Of a stretch of DNA of 64,000 nt, positions 8,300-17,210 are shown one piece after another. How positions within the stretch are numbered: the stretch's first letter is position 1; each line of letters starts with the position of its first letter. Location of the stretch: positions 1,860,001-1,924,000 of the forward strand of contig NZ_CP083387.1 of assembly GCF_020042345.1 (NCBI RefSeq). Direction: 5' to 3'. The stretch comes from Arachidicoccus terrestris (GTDB lineage Bacteria > Bacteroidota > Bacteroidia > Chitinophagales > Chitinophagaceae). The notes under the pieces were generated by a model, which had not been told where the DNA came from, searched no databases, and was given only the letters and a program-made list of their open reading frames with translations. Both the position numbers and the translations under genes were made by a program.

Positions 8300-9328
8300 C
8301 TAATCATTTTCTTCATAGGTATCGGCCGGCAGGAATTCATCAAAATTATCAAATGGAGAACCTGTATTAATTCCGGTGCCGACAAAGGCCCGGCCATCTA
8401 CCGTAAAGGCAACAGCGCCACGACGGCTGGCTCTGGAGCTTTCATAAGGAGTTTTACGTGTCCAGCGGTCCGTTGCAAAATTATAGCACCAGGTCTTGTT
8501 GACGTAGCTGCCGTTGTCCACACGCTGACCAGTGGTAATAAATCCTCTGTCTCCTATTACAAAAGCCACGCCATTTGTGCGAACGATATCCGTATAGTCA
8601 TCATCAAAATCTTCATCGGAGACAGTACTAATGGTATTCAACTTGGTCCAGGTATCGGAAGAAGGGCTGAATTTCCAGAAATCGGTGGCTGCCTGGCCAC
8701 TGCTGTTCGTACCGCCTACAATATAAGCTTCGTCATTATAAACAAAGCTCATCGCACCTACCCGCTTATCGCCACCCAGGGATATTTCGGTATCCCAGCT
8801 ATCGGTAGCGGGGTTATAGGCATACATATCTTTAAAATAAGTGCCATCCCAACCACAGGTAATATACCCCTTGGACCCCACCGCAAATCCGACGGCTCTG
8901 GAACGGGCAGCGCCGGCAAAATCGGCTTTCTGGGTCCAGCTATTTGTGGCCGGATTGTATGCATAAAAATCCTTGTAATAATTGTTCAGACCGTCCGTTC
9001 CGGTGCCAACGTAGCCCTTATCACCAATGGCGAACCCAACGGCAGAATGCCTTCCCCGGGGCATGGAGGCCACCTGGGTCCAGCTGTTTGTATTGGGGTC
9101 ATACCGCCAAAAATCGCTCAATAGCTGGTTATTGCCATCCAGACCGGTGCCAATATAGCCGTAGCTGCCGATTGTAAAGGCAACAGCAAACGATCTTGCT
9201 GATCCGTCCAGCGTGGAGCGTTCCACCCAGTTTCCGTCCGTTTCGTCATCTGAAGCGGTTGATTTCGTACATGCAATACCCATAGCAAGGCAGATCCCTA
9301 ACAACAGGAACAGTCTATTTGTTTTCAT
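8300..9328 (-). CDS. Kelch-repeat beta-propeller lipoprotein
   Basis: Signal peptide and lipobox (LGICLAMGIAC) precede about six kelch blades. The repeats share a pattern such as FWRYDPNTNSWTQVASMP, FYAYNPATNSWTQKADF and FWKFSPSSDTWTKL, each followed by a GxxGYVGTG-type turn. The propeller probably serves protein or glycan binding at the cell surface; no enzyme is implied. It forms an operon with the DUF4907-like gene and lies next to the LytS/LytR-type pair, 130 bases from the end of the regulator gene on the same strand. Confidence 0.88.
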   Translation of the reverse strand: MKTNRLFLLLGICLAMGIACTKSTASDDETDGNWVERSTLDGSARSFAVAFTIGSYGYIGTGLDGNNQLLSDFWRYDPNTNSWTQVASMPRGRHSAVGFAIGDKGYVGTGTDGLNNYYKDFYAYNPATNSWTQKADFAGAARSRAVGFAVGSKGYITCGWDGTYFKDMYAYNPATDSWDTEISLGGDKRVGAMSFVYNDEAYIVGGTNSSGQAATDFWKFSPSSDTWTKLNTISTVSDEDFDDDYTDIVRTNGVAFVIGDRGFITTGQRVDNGSYVNKTWCYNFATDRWTRKTPYESSRASRRGAVAFTVDGRAFVGTGINTGSPFDNFDEFLPADTYEEND

Positions 9329-9458
9329 AAATACCTTTTTTCGATTTGTTTAGCTGTGAAAGTATCCGTTCTGGTAAGCTTCAAATCGTTAAAATGGATT
9401 CAAAACGGGTATTTATGGACGAAATGCCCCGATTCATCTACCAGGGTCCGAAGCTTAT

Positions 9459-10163
9459 CTATGAATGGAGCTGGATTATTTTGTTCAGATGCTCCCTGAA
9501 CCCGTCACTGATAGGCAGCTCCCTGCGTCCGATAAGTACACTGCTTTTATGGATCATTTCAATCTGGGTTACAGAAATGATATAGGACCGATGCACCCGA
9601 ACGAAATGGTTGCTGGGCAGCTTCTCCTCGAAAGACTTCAGGTTCTGCAGCGTAATAATAGGTTTATCTTTCTGCTTTATAAATATCTTCGAATAATCTT
9701 TCATGCCTTCTATGAAAAGAATATCACCGTAATTGATCTTCATAAGTTTATACTCGGTGCGTACAAATAAGAAATCGTGTCCGGCACTCCTTTCCATGCA
9801 GGCGGCTTCTTCCAGCTTCTTACGCACCTTCTGGATCACCGTCAGAAACTGGCTATAGGCGATTGGTTTTTCCAGAAAGCCCATGACATCAAACTGATAA
9901 CCCTGGACAGCAAACTGCTGATAGGCAGTGGTTAGAACGACCATAGGCTTACGGTTCAGATGCTTTAAAAAATCCATACCATTCAGGTCAGGCATCTGAA
10001 CATCTAGAAATATTAGCTCCGCATCAGAGCCCTCCACAAAAGCTAACGCCTCTGTAGCACTGAGAAAACTTGATTCCAGCAGGGTTTCGGGCGTCCTTTC
10101 AATAAAATCCTGCAAAATTTCAATGGCCAGCGGTTCGTCATCAATGATAATACATTTAATCAT
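9459..10163 (-). CDS. LytTR-family response regulator
   Basis: A 234-aa regulator. Residues 1-120 form a receiver domain with acidic pocket D8/D9 and phospho-acceptor D54 in LIFLDVQMPDLNG. The C-terminal half is a LytTR DNA-binding domain (LFVRTEYKLMKINYGDILFI, then HFVRVHRSYIISV). The start codon lies inside the 3' end of the histidine kinase gene (8-base overlap), so the pair is translationally coupled. Targets are unknown; the adjacent kelch/DUF4907 operon is a natural candidate. Confidence 0.93.
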   Translation of the reverse strand: MIKCIIIDDEPLAIEILQDFIERTPETLLESSFLSATEALAFVEGSDAELIFLDVQMPDLNGMDFLKHLNRKPMVVLTTAYQQFAVQGYQFDVMGFLEKPIAYSQFLTVIQKVRKKLEEAACMERSAGHDFLFVRTEYKLMKINYGDILFIEGMKDYSKIFIKQKDKPIITLQNLKSFEEKLPSNHFVRVHRSYIISVTQIEMIHKSSVLIGRRELPISDGFREHLNKIIQLHS

Positions 10164-11451
10164 ACAGGTCTTTTTTTATTTTGTTTAATGAAATTTGCAA
10201 TCTAACATAATAGCGTTGCCTGTCTTGCTCGATTTTCAACAGGTAATGGTTGCCATATAGTAGTTTTAAACGTTCCCTTACGTTGGTCAGCCCTACACCG
10301 CCCTGCTCATTAGCCCCGGACACCCTATGCCGTACAATGGGGTTGTCTACTTCCATGAACAGCTCGTCTTCTTTTACCTGTAAACGAATATTGATCTTTG
10401 AGGGTGTCAGATAACTAACGCCATGTTTGAATGCATTCTCAATGAAAGGGAGTAATAACATAGGTTCGATACAATGTCCCTCCTGAATACCTTCTGCCTT
10501 GCATGTGATGTCAACAAAATCCGGCATCCTGAGTCGCTGTAAGGCGATATAATTTTTTATGTAATCTACCTCCTTTTGTAATGGAACCGCTGACCTGTTG
10601 GTGTCATAAATCATATATCGCATAATATAGGACAACTTTAAAATGGAAGTCGAAACTTTAGACTGTTCTTTGTAAGACAGGGCATAAAGACTATTGAGTA
10701 CGTTAAATAAAAAATGAGGGTTGATCTGTGACTTCAGCAATTTTAACTCTGCGCTCAGTTTCTCTTTTTGCAGGGTTTCTCTTTCCTTTTCTGCCCTGGA
10801 CCAGACAAAAGATAATTTCCAGATAGATCCCACCATCAGTAAAAGCAAAGAAGTGCTGAAGGCCCTTCTGATCACCATAACAAAAGCAAAGTCATCCATA
10901 TCTCTGAACCAACGGACACCGGCACCCATATGTGGGCCACCTGGTCTGTCCGGATTAAAAGCACCCTCTCTCGGTAAGATCACAGGCCGGGGCGGCAACC
11001 CATATTTTTTAATAAATGCGCTGTCGCCCAGCTTGTCCGGCGGAATATTCTGTATACTGTCCAGGCGGATTTCACCCTTGGCTCCATTGGGTTCTATAAC
11101 TGCGTGAAAGGTCACTTTATGATGTCCGAACCTGGGCCACATGGGCGGCTGGAATGCCCGTTCCGTTATAAGCTGCTGGGCAATAACGACCAACAACAGC
11201 ACCAATACCCCAATAAAGTATTTAACCTTCCTGCCTCTAATTAAATAGTTAGGCAACAGGTAACTGACATTCACATAAAAAAGCAATACAAAGAAGATAT
11301 TATCGAGAAGCTGCCGCTGAAAAAAATGCGGGTCCATGATTCGGACATTGTACAAATGCAACGGAAACAAAAAGAACATTACCCATAGCACCACCTGTCC
11401 CATAATAGAGATCGCCCTGGAGCCCAGAATCAGTTGTTTAATCTTTTGCAA
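10156..11451 (-). CDS. LytS-type sensor histidine kinase
   Basis: About 431 aa. There are three membrane helices in the first 100 residues, a roughly 80-residue extracytoplasmic segment rich in Pro/Gly (PPMWPRFGHH, GPHMGAGVRWF), and one more helix near residue 200. The His_kinase domain follows, with LKSQINPHFLFNVLNSL (phospho-accepting His), then a HATPase with PFIENAFKHGV and GGVGLTNVRERL. The first available start is TTG at 11451; ATG at 11403 (MGQVVLWVMFF) is the alternative and would still give an intact first helix. It is the partner of the overlapping LytTR regulator. Confidence 0.92.
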   Translation of the reverse strand: MQKIKQLILGSRAISIMGQVVLWVMFFLFPLHLYNVRIMDPHFFQRQLLDNIFFVLLFYVNVSYLLPNYLIRGRKVKYFIGVLVLLLVVIAQQLITERAFQPPMWPRFGHHKVTFHAVIEPNGAKGEIRLDSIQNIPPDKLGDSAFIKKYGLPPRPVILPREGAFNPDRPGGPHMGAGVRWFRDMDDFAFVMVIRRAFSTSLLLLMVGSIWKLSFVWSRAEKERETLQKEKLSAELKLLKSQINPHFLFNVLNSLYALSYKEQSKVSTSILKLSYIMRYMIYDTNRSAVPLQKEVDYIKNYIALQRLRMPDFVDITCKAEGIQEGHCIEPMLLLPFIENAFKHGVSYLTPSKINIRLQVKEDELFMEVDNPIVRHRVSGANEQGGVGLTNVRERLKLLYGNHYLLKIEQDRQRYYVRLQISLNKIKKDLYD

Positions 11452-11743
11452 TGTATGTTTAATCTAAATTGTTGAAGAATAATTTTGGGTTGAAACGAGA
11501 AATTACTGTCAGTAATGCGCCTGACCTTTTCACCGGTTTTCTCTGCAAAGGAAGGGGGCTTCCCCGAGAAATCAGGTTAAAATTATGGGAATTTTTTTCC
11601 CTGAAATGCACGTCTGTATTGCATTACGGCCTTGTCGACACATTTTGCCAATTCGTCTATGCAATTGCCTGTTTGGTACACACTAACACCTTTCTAACAA
11701 TTAATGCCGCTAACATTGCCGCTCAATATTTTTCCATCGATTT
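11452..11743. other. Divergent intergenic region, kinase gene / DUF4270 gene
   Basis: About 290 bases between two divergent genes, so promoters for both must lie here. No strong TAnnTTTG box or inverted repeat stands out. An open frame across part of it on the plus strand has no recognisable content and overlaps the DUF4270 start. Confidence 0.6.
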
Positions 11744-13117
11744 ATGTCTTTTTTCAAGAAAAGGGATCTTTACAGCAGCTGGCAACGCATAGGCGCTACT
11801 GTCATACTGGTAACCGTGATGATAACGAGTTGCACTAAAAAAGACATTCAATATGGTGGTCAGTTTGTCGATGGTCAGTATACCCAGATCATCCAGTTAG
11901 ACAGCCTGACACCTGTCCTGTCTACCATTTACACAGATAGCTTTGAAACCGGGAATTCAGCTACGGCCCTGATCGGATATATCTCAGATACTGCAGTGGG
12001 CAACATAACACTCAGTTCATACTTTGAGCTACAGCCGCCTACCTACAACGGCACAGCGACGACCTATGACCATGCGACACTCGACTCAATCTGCCTGGTG
12101 ATGCATGTTGATTCGGGTAAATATGCCGGAGATACACTAGTGCCTTTGAAAGTAAATATCTATCGGTTGAAAGAACAAATCACGACGGGAACAGATGATG
12201 CCCTATACAGCCATGACGCTTTCACAGCTGCAACCACCGCACTGGCAACCGGCTCCAAATTGCTTCGCCCCAATTTACCATCAGTCACCGATTCGCTGAG
12301 TATCCGGTTGCCCGATGATCTTGGCCAGGAACTGCTCGACCTGTTAACCAACAAAGATGCCGCTATCCAGTCAGTCAACCAGTTCCTGCCATATTTTAAA
12401 GGGTTGAAAATCGCACCTGCCACAGAGAACAAGATTGCCTACGGATTTAAGGATAGCATTGAAATACGGGTATATTACAGAACGCCGGGCGTCCCGGAGG
12501 CCGCGAAGGGGGTTGCAATCTTCCCGCTTAATGATGCCACCCATCAGTTTAACCACCTGGATATCGACCGTCGCGGAAGTGTGGCGATGGCCGGCATTGG
12601 CCTTGCCAACAAGGTCATCATCAGTGACAGCTCAGGCAACAACGCCATTTTACAGGCCCTTGCAGGATATACTGTCAAAGTCCGGTTCCCCTCCATTCAG
12701 CAACTTGTGCAAAGAGAAGGCTTCCTGCAAATCATCGCTGCAAAACTATACTTGCAGCCAACAGATCAAGGTTCTTCAAGACAATTTGCCTTGCCGGGAG
12801 CGATCAATCTCTATACCACAGATCTCAATAATGCTTTCGGAGATCAGCTGACAGACGGATCCGGCAATGCGCTTACAGGTGATCTGACCATTGACTATCA
12901 GAACACCTCAGGATTAGGCACTTATTATTCTTTTGACATTACGGATTACCTGACCACGCTTATGAGTGACAATACGGCCAATTCCCTGAAAAAAGGATTG
13001 CTGTTAACCAGCCCTTATAGTGATCGCTATGCTAGCTTTAACCGGCTACAGCTGGGTAACGCCGCCAGTGCTAAAGGAAAAGCCATGCTCAAAATTCAAT
13101 ACTTATCAGTTCAATGA
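11744..13117 (+). CDS. DUF4270-family lipoprotein
   Basis: A 457-aa protein with a short signal peptide and lipobox (VTVMITSC), followed by the DUF4270-type start (GGQFVDGQYTQIIQLDS, IYTDSFETGNSATALIGY). The rest is beta-rich with repeated YY/ITDYL elements. The family is widespread in Bacteroidota, probably outer-membrane anchored, and of unknown function. Its stop codon overlaps the next start in ATGA, so it is translationally coupled to the outer-membrane protein that follows and the two probably act together. Confidence 0.85.
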   Translation: MSFFKKRDLYSSWQRIGATVILVTVMITSCTKKDIQYGGQFVDGQYTQIIQLDSLTPVLSTIYTDSFETGNSATALIGYISDTAVGNITLSSYFELQPPTYNGTATTYDHATLDSICLVMHVDSGKYAGDTLVPLKVNIYRLKEQITTGTDDALYSHDAFTAATTALATGSKLLRPNLPSVTDSLSIRLPDDLGQELLDLLTNKDAAIQSVNQFLPYFKGLKIAPATENKIAYGFKDSIEIRVYYRTPGVPEAAKGVAIFPLNDATHQFNHLDIDRRGSVAMAGIGLANKVIISDSSGNNAILQALAGYTVKVRFPSIQQLVQREGFLQIIAAKLYLQPTDQGSSRQFALPGAINLYTTDLNNAFGDQLTDGSGNALTGDLTIDYQNTSGLGTYYSFDITDYLTTLMSDNTANSLKKGLLLTSPYSDRYASFNRLQLGNAASAKGKAMLKIQYLSVQ

Positions 13118-14424
13118 TGACGGTTAAACCTATAATATACAAATCCATATTATTTCCATGCCTGTCTGTCTGCTGCCTTTGCTTTTCAGGCCATCTTTAT
13201 GCACAGAGTAATATATCCGTCTATTCCATGCTGGGAATCGGTAACATACGTACAGACAGTTATGATTACGGCAGTGGCATGGCCGGTGCAACGATCAGTC
13301 TGAGAGACGGACGCTATATATTAGATGACAACCCGGCCTCCCTCCCCTTTCTGGATGATCATTACTTCGCAATGGAACTCAGTGGCTCCTTTGAATCAAT
13401 CAACTATACCGGCGACCCGATTACAACACCCACCCGCTCCAATCAGGCGCAGTTCCAGCGCTTTACCATGGCAACAAAGCTTACCAAATTCTGGGGTGCT
13501 CCCTGGGGCCTGAAGCAGTTCAGCAGCAGTAACTACAGTCTGTATGGGCAGAAAAATATCATTGGAACCAGTGATTATATTACTACCTATTATGAAGGGA
13601 CCGGCGGTATCAATCAGGTATTCCTGTCCAACGGCTGGTCACTGGGTAAACACTTCTCGGTGGGCCTCAACAGTTCCTATCTGTTTGGCAATATGACCCA
13701 GACAGAATACCTGTATGGAGAGAACTATGTCGGTAGCCAGCTCAATACGTCCAACAGGTTATATTATGCGGGTTTCTATTTCACAGGAGGCCTACAGTAT
13801 CAGGGAAAGATCAGTGATAAATTACTGCTGGGCATTGGTATGACAGCGTCCAGAAATATGACCCTCAAAGGAGACAGGTCCTTATCCATGAGTGCCGGCG
13901 ATCCGGACGAAGGCAGCCCCACCAATATCATCGCAGATTCCTCCCTCGGCTCGACTGCCTTTCGTATTCCCGATATGCTCGCAGGAGGTGTTTCTTTCAC
14001 TTATGATAGGACTTTTACACTGGCCGGCGACTATCAGTACGGCAAATGGGCCGATGCAGGCAATTCCACCAATGGTTACAACTATAAATACAATAACAGC
14101 TCAGGACTCTCCATCGGTATGAGTTACGCTCCCAGAAAAGTCTTTACGTATCAGGGGCAATACGTCGAAGTGGAGAAGTACCGGCTGCAGGGTGGATTTT
14201 ATCTGAATCACGAATATATAAACATGTATGGACAACAAATCTCTGACAAGGGTGTTTCACTAGGTATCGGGCTGTTCTCTAAAAGATCTACCCTAGGCTA
14301 TATGCTGAACCTGCAATATGGTTCCAGAGGCACGACCCTGAATAATCTGATCAAAGAAAATTATTTTAAGATCGGCATCACCCTATCCTACCGGGATCTG
14401 TGGAAAAAGCGCCGGCTCCAATAA
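13114..14424 (+). CDS. Outer-membrane beta-barrel protein (FadL/PorV-like appearance)
   Basis: 436 aa with a signal peptide (SGHLYAQ-S) and a long series of amphipathic beta strands rich in Tyr, Gly and Ser. The early motif YSMLGIGNIRTDSYDYGSGM followed by ILDDNPASLPFL resembles the NPA-containing hatch region of FadL-like barrels. No substrate can be inferred. Overlap of ATGA with the DUF4270 gene makes a two-gene operon. It ends with LGITLSYRDLWKKRRLQ, so it lacks the common terminal Phe. Confidence 0.75.
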   Translation: MMTVKPIIYKSILFPCLSVCCLCFSGHLYAQSNISVYSMLGIGNIRTDSYDYGSGMAGATISLRDGRYILDDNPASLPFLDDHYFAMELSGSFESINYTGDPITTPTRSNQAQFQRFTMATKLTKFWGAPWGLKQFSSSNYSLYGQKNIIGTSDYITTYYEGTGGINQVFLSNGWSLGKHFSVGLNSSYLFGNMTQTEYLYGENYVGSQLNTSNRLYYAGFYFTGGLQYQGKISDKLLLGIGMTASRNMTLKGDRSLSMSAGDPDEGSPTNIIADSSLGSTAFRIPDMLAGGVSFTYDRTFTLAGDYQYGKWADAGNSTNGYNYKYNNSSGLSIGMSYAPRKVFTYQGQYVEVEKYRLQGGFYLNHEYINMYGQQISDKGVSLGIGLFSKRSTLGYMLNLQYGSRGTTLNNLIKENYFKIGITLSYRDLWKKRRLQ

Positions 14425-14527
14425 ACAAATTAAAAGGCCAGTGACAAGCGGGCCATTATCACGTAAGCGCTATTAAGAGTCTCCGGGTTTTCTAAGCGGC
14501 CCGGCGAGAAAATAAGATGTAATGCGG

Positions 14528-14558
14528 GGGGATATTCCTATCTCCCCTATTATTTTTT
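14528..14558 (+). terminator. Weak terminator after the outer-membrane protein gene
   Basis: A five-base G/C stem (GGGGA 14528-14532 with TCCCC 14543-14547) is followed by TATTATTTTTT. Confidence 0.4.
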
Positions 14559-14580
14559 CAGTCTGCAATATAAGTGCAAA

Positions 14581-14619
14581 ATGCAAAAAGGCGCCCTGTA
14601 AGGCACCTTATTTTTGCAT
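14581..14619. repeat. Long imperfect hairpin at the left of a gene-free tract
   Basis: ATGCAAAAAGGCGCC (14581-14595) pairs with GGCACC...TTTTTGCAT (14602-14619), with one mismatch and a three-base bulge. It could be a bidirectional terminator between convergent genes or the left-end hairpin of the structured element that follows. Confidence 0.55.
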
Positions 14620-14638
14620 ATTTATGCTAAGTCTGGTG

Positions 14639-14870
14639 AACTACCCACCTACGCTAAAGCGATGAATGGGCTTCGTGCTTCACAGCGACTTGCTTACTGC
14701 CCAAATGGGTTAGAAGTCTTATTATCGCTCCACACGTGTACTCGCAAGTCCCTTACGAGGTTTTAAGTCTTTTACTGACAAAACGAAGTAAATGTACTTT
14801 GTAAAACAGCCAAATACTTTTGTGCCTTACATCCCACCCACACTACGTGATGAATGGGTTTTACGGCACG
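14639..14870 (+). ncRNA. Structured non-coding element resembling an IS200/IS605 right end / omega-RNA, no tnpB present
   Basis: Two copies of one structured unit lie at 14641-14670 and 14832-14858. Each has CCCA ... ATGAATGGG enclosing a small hairpin. In copy 1 the inner stem is CGC/GCG; in copy 2 it is CAC/GTG, so the pairing is kept while the bases change. Copy 2 sits inside a longer imperfect hairpin from GTGCC (14822) to GGCAC (14869), with TGGGTTTTACGG on its right side. The tract between the copies has no coding potential. The layout recalls the 3' scaffold and right-end hairpin of TnpB-type elements, but this is memory of general appearance, not an alignment. The whole 14425-14906 interval has no gene and lies between convergent genes. 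Confidence 0.4.
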
Positions 14871-14906
14871 TTCTATAAATTCTTTCTTTCAGGAATACTT
14901 TCCCGG

Positions 14907-15506
14907 TTAATCCGCTTCAGCGATCACTTCCTTTACTTCAGGGATCATTCTTTTCATCATGCCCTCGATTCCCGCCTTCAATGTGATCATTGAAGAAGGG
15001 CAACCGCTGCAGCTTCCCTGCAGCATCAGGTTAACGACTCCCTGATTGTAACTTTTGTACTGAATCGCACCACCGTCCATTTCAACGGCTGGCCTTACGT
15101 AGTTATCGAGCAATTCCTTGATTCTTTTAACGATGTCATCATCATCTGCTGCGATCGTATTGCTGGATTCAGGGACAATCTTGGATACTTCTTCCTCATT
15201 GACGATTGTTCCGCCATTTTCTATATACTCTTTGAGAAACTGTTTAACCTGGGGAATCACTTCCTGCCAGTCCTCAACATCGTTTGTTTTCGTAAGGGTT
15301 ACAAAATTACTGGCAATAAACACACTTTTGATAAATGGAAAGCTGAACAATTCCTTCGCTAACGGAGAAGGCCCTGCCATTGTTTCATCCTGAAAATCAA
15401 TACTTTTCCCAGGGTAAAGGAGCTTGTTGGCCACAAATTTCATGGTTGCCGGATTCGGCGTCATTTCTGTATAAATACTGATAATAGGGTTTCCTGTCTT
15501 AATCAT
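14907..15506 (-). CDS. Nfu-type iron-sulfur cluster carrier (NfuN + NifU-C domains)
   Basis: A 199-aa cytosolic Fe-S carrier. The N-terminal Nfu domain is clear (IYTEMTPNPATMKFVANKLL, then FSFPFIKSVFI). The C-terminal NifU domain carries VRPAVEMDGGAIQY and the cluster-binding GSCSGCPSS (CxxC near residue 166). It delivers [4Fe-4S] clusters to client enzymes. It is a single gene, convergent with the outer-membrane protein gene, and has its own promoter box. Start ATG 15506 keeps the whole Nfu domain. Confidence 0.93.
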   Translation of the reverse strand: MIKTGNPIISIYTEMTPNPATMKFVANKLLYPGKSIDFQDETMAGPSPLAKELFSFPFIKSVFIASNFVTLTKTNDVEDWQEVIPQVKQFLKEYIENGGTIVNEEEVSKIVPESSNTIAADDDDIVKRIKELLDNYVRPAVEMDGGAIQYKSYNQGVVNLMLQGSCSGCPSSMITLKAGIEGMMKRMIPEVKEVIAEAD

Positions 15507-15530
15507 GATGGATCATTTAAAATTCTATTG

Positions 15531-15538
15531 CAAAGATA
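15531..15538 (-). promoter_or_regulatory. -7 box of the Nfu gene promoter
   Basis: On the minus strand this reads TATCTTTG, an exact TAnnTTTG match, 25 bases before the start codon. Confidence 0.5.
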
Positions 15539-15709
15539 CTACAAATAGCATGGCAACAATATCAAAAATCCCTAGAATTCCTTTAAAAACCCTGTATTTA
15601 CGATAAATTGCAGTAATCTGACAATACGTTTCCTGCAGTATAGTCAGGGTGTCTGTTATCCTGTTTCCGGCATTTTCTGGCCCCAATACGAAAACACCCG
15701 AATTAAACG

Positions 15710-15717
15710 TACTTTTG
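15710..15717 (+). promoter_or_regulatory. -7 box of the queA promoter
   Basis: TACTTTTG matches TAnnTTTG and lies 26 bases before the queA ATG. Confidence 0.45.
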
Positions 15718-15742
15718 CAGCCAGTTTGTAATATTCAGCAGC

Positions 15743-17002
15743 ATGAGTGTAACTAATCCCGCATCATTTCCAACTCCCCACCCCAGAGAGCTCTCAATTG
15801 AAACGTATGATTATCCACTTCCCGAAGAGCGGATCGCCAAGTACCCGCTACCGGTCAGAGATCAGAGCAAACTTCTGATATACAAAAAAGGGGTTATCGA
15901 AGAGCGGGTATATCACCAGCTGGACGAAGTAGTGCCGGAGGGAAGTCTTCTGGTATTTAACGATACAAAGGTAGTGGAAGCCCGGTTGCTCTTTAAAAAG
16001 GAGACGGGTAGCAGCATTGAGCTCTTTTGCCTGGAGCCAGGGGAGAATTATCCGGATATCACCACAGCTATGCTGCAAAAAGGCACGGTCGTATGGAAAT
16101 GCCTGGTCGGCGGCGCCAAAAAATGGAAATCCGGGCAACTTACAATGAAGGTTCCTTCCAATGGACAAACCATTGAACTTCATGCCGAGAAACTGGAAAA
16201 ACTGGCAGACAGCTTCCTGATCCGCTTTCACTGGGCACCGGAAAAATGTAGCTTTGCAGAGATCCTGCACCTGGCAGGACAGTTGCCGCTGCCTCCCTAT
16301 CTGAACCGGGCAACTGAAGCAAAAGACCTGGAAACCTATCAGACCGTCTATGCTTTGCATGACGGATCTGTGGCAGCTCCGACAGCGGGTCTTCATTTTA
16401 CACCGGGGCTCCTTAAAAAGTTAAGCGATAAAGGCATTAACGAAGCCTTTCTCACCCTTCATGTCGGTGCCGGCACGTTCAAGCCCGTTAAGGCGGACAA
16501 AATGAAAGATCATGAAATGCATGCCGAGTTTATGGAAATACCACTTTCTTTTATAGAAATACTTTATCAAAAAGCCACCGGCGGGAAGCAGGACGGTAAA
16601 ATCCTGGCCGTCGGCACGACCTCCCTCAGAACCCTGGAAAGTCTTTATTGGATTGGGGTAAAACACCTAACAAAGGCAACTGACCCCTACGTGGTCCACC
16701 AATGGGAACCCTATCAGCTGCCACAGGACATTACACTTACTGCCGCACTGGCAGCAGTAATAGAAGGCCTGAAGCACGACGGGAAATCTACATTGATCAC
16801 CCATACCCAGATCATTATTGCCCCTGGGTACCAGTTAAAGGTGGCTGATGCCATATTAACGAACTTCCACCAGCCCCGGTCTACCCTGCTTTTATTAATT
16901 GCGTCTATCGTGGGGGAAAACTGGCGGACGATTTACCGGTATGCACTGGAACACGATTTTAGATTCCTGAGCTATGGGGACGGTAGTTTACTCTGGAAAT
17001 AA
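15743..17002 (+). CDS. queA: S-adenosylmethionine:tRNA ribosyltransferase-isomerase
   Basis: QueA transfers and isomerises the ribose of SAM onto preQ1-tRNA to make epoxyqueuosine. The protein is 419 aa, longer than the usual 340-360. Recognisable blocks are DYPLPEERIAKYPLPVRDQSKLL, LLVFNDTKVVEARL, the APTAGLHFTPGLL block, TLHVGAGTFKPV and ILTNFHQPRSTLLLLI. The extra length comes from a long N-terminal lead and an inserted stretch around residues 300-330. It stands alone; no other queuosine gene is in the window. Confidence 0.95.
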   Translation: MSVTNPASFPTPHPRELSIETYDYPLPEERIAKYPLPVRDQSKLLIYKKGVIEERVYHQLDEVVPEGSLLVFNDTKVVEARLLFKKETGSSIELFCLEPGENYPDITTAMLQKGTVVWKCLVGGAKKWKSGQLTMKVPSNGQTIELHAEKLEKLADSFLIRFHWAPEKCSFAEILHLAGQLPLPPYLNRATEAKDLETYQTVYALHDGSVAAPTAGLHFTPGLLKKLSDKGINEAFLTLHVGAGTFKPVKADKMKDHEMHAEFMEIPLSFIEILYQKATGGKQDGKILAVGTTSLRTLESLYWIGVKHLTKATDPYVVHQWEPYQLPQDITLTAALAAVIEGLKHDGKSTLITHTQIIIAPGYQLKVADAILTNFHQPRSTLLLLIASIVGENWRTIYRYALEHDFRFLSYGDGSLLWK

Positions 17003-17138
17003 GCTATAATATATTTGCTTTAATAATGATATTTAAGAATAAATACAGCATTTGCCGCCTGTCGGCACCAGCCGTCCGCCACAATCCGGCCAATTCAACT
17101 ACAGACAGGGGTTTATGGCGGTTTAAAATCGAAAAAAG

Positions 17139-17171
17139 TTTTTTAGATACAACCCGATTGTCATAACTTTG
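17139..17171 (+). promoter_or_regulatory. Candidate promoter of the four-helix membrane protein gene
   Basis: TAACTTTG at 17164-17171 is an exact TAnnTTTG box, with TTTTTT at 17139-17144 about 20 bases upstream. The start codon is 40 bases downstream. Confidence 0.5.
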
Positions 17172-17210
17172 TAACCTGATAATTTAATATTTATTCAAAA
17201 GTATTCCTGC

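Noticed and set aside
8084-9124. 346-aa open frame on the plus strand
   Set aside because: It lies antisense across the kelch and DUF4907 genes; its repeats are shadows of the kelch repeats and it has no family features.
11469-11792. 107-aa plus-strand frame upstream of the DUF4270 gene
   Set aside because: No recognisable motif, overlaps the DUF4270 start in another frame, and covers the divergent promoter region.
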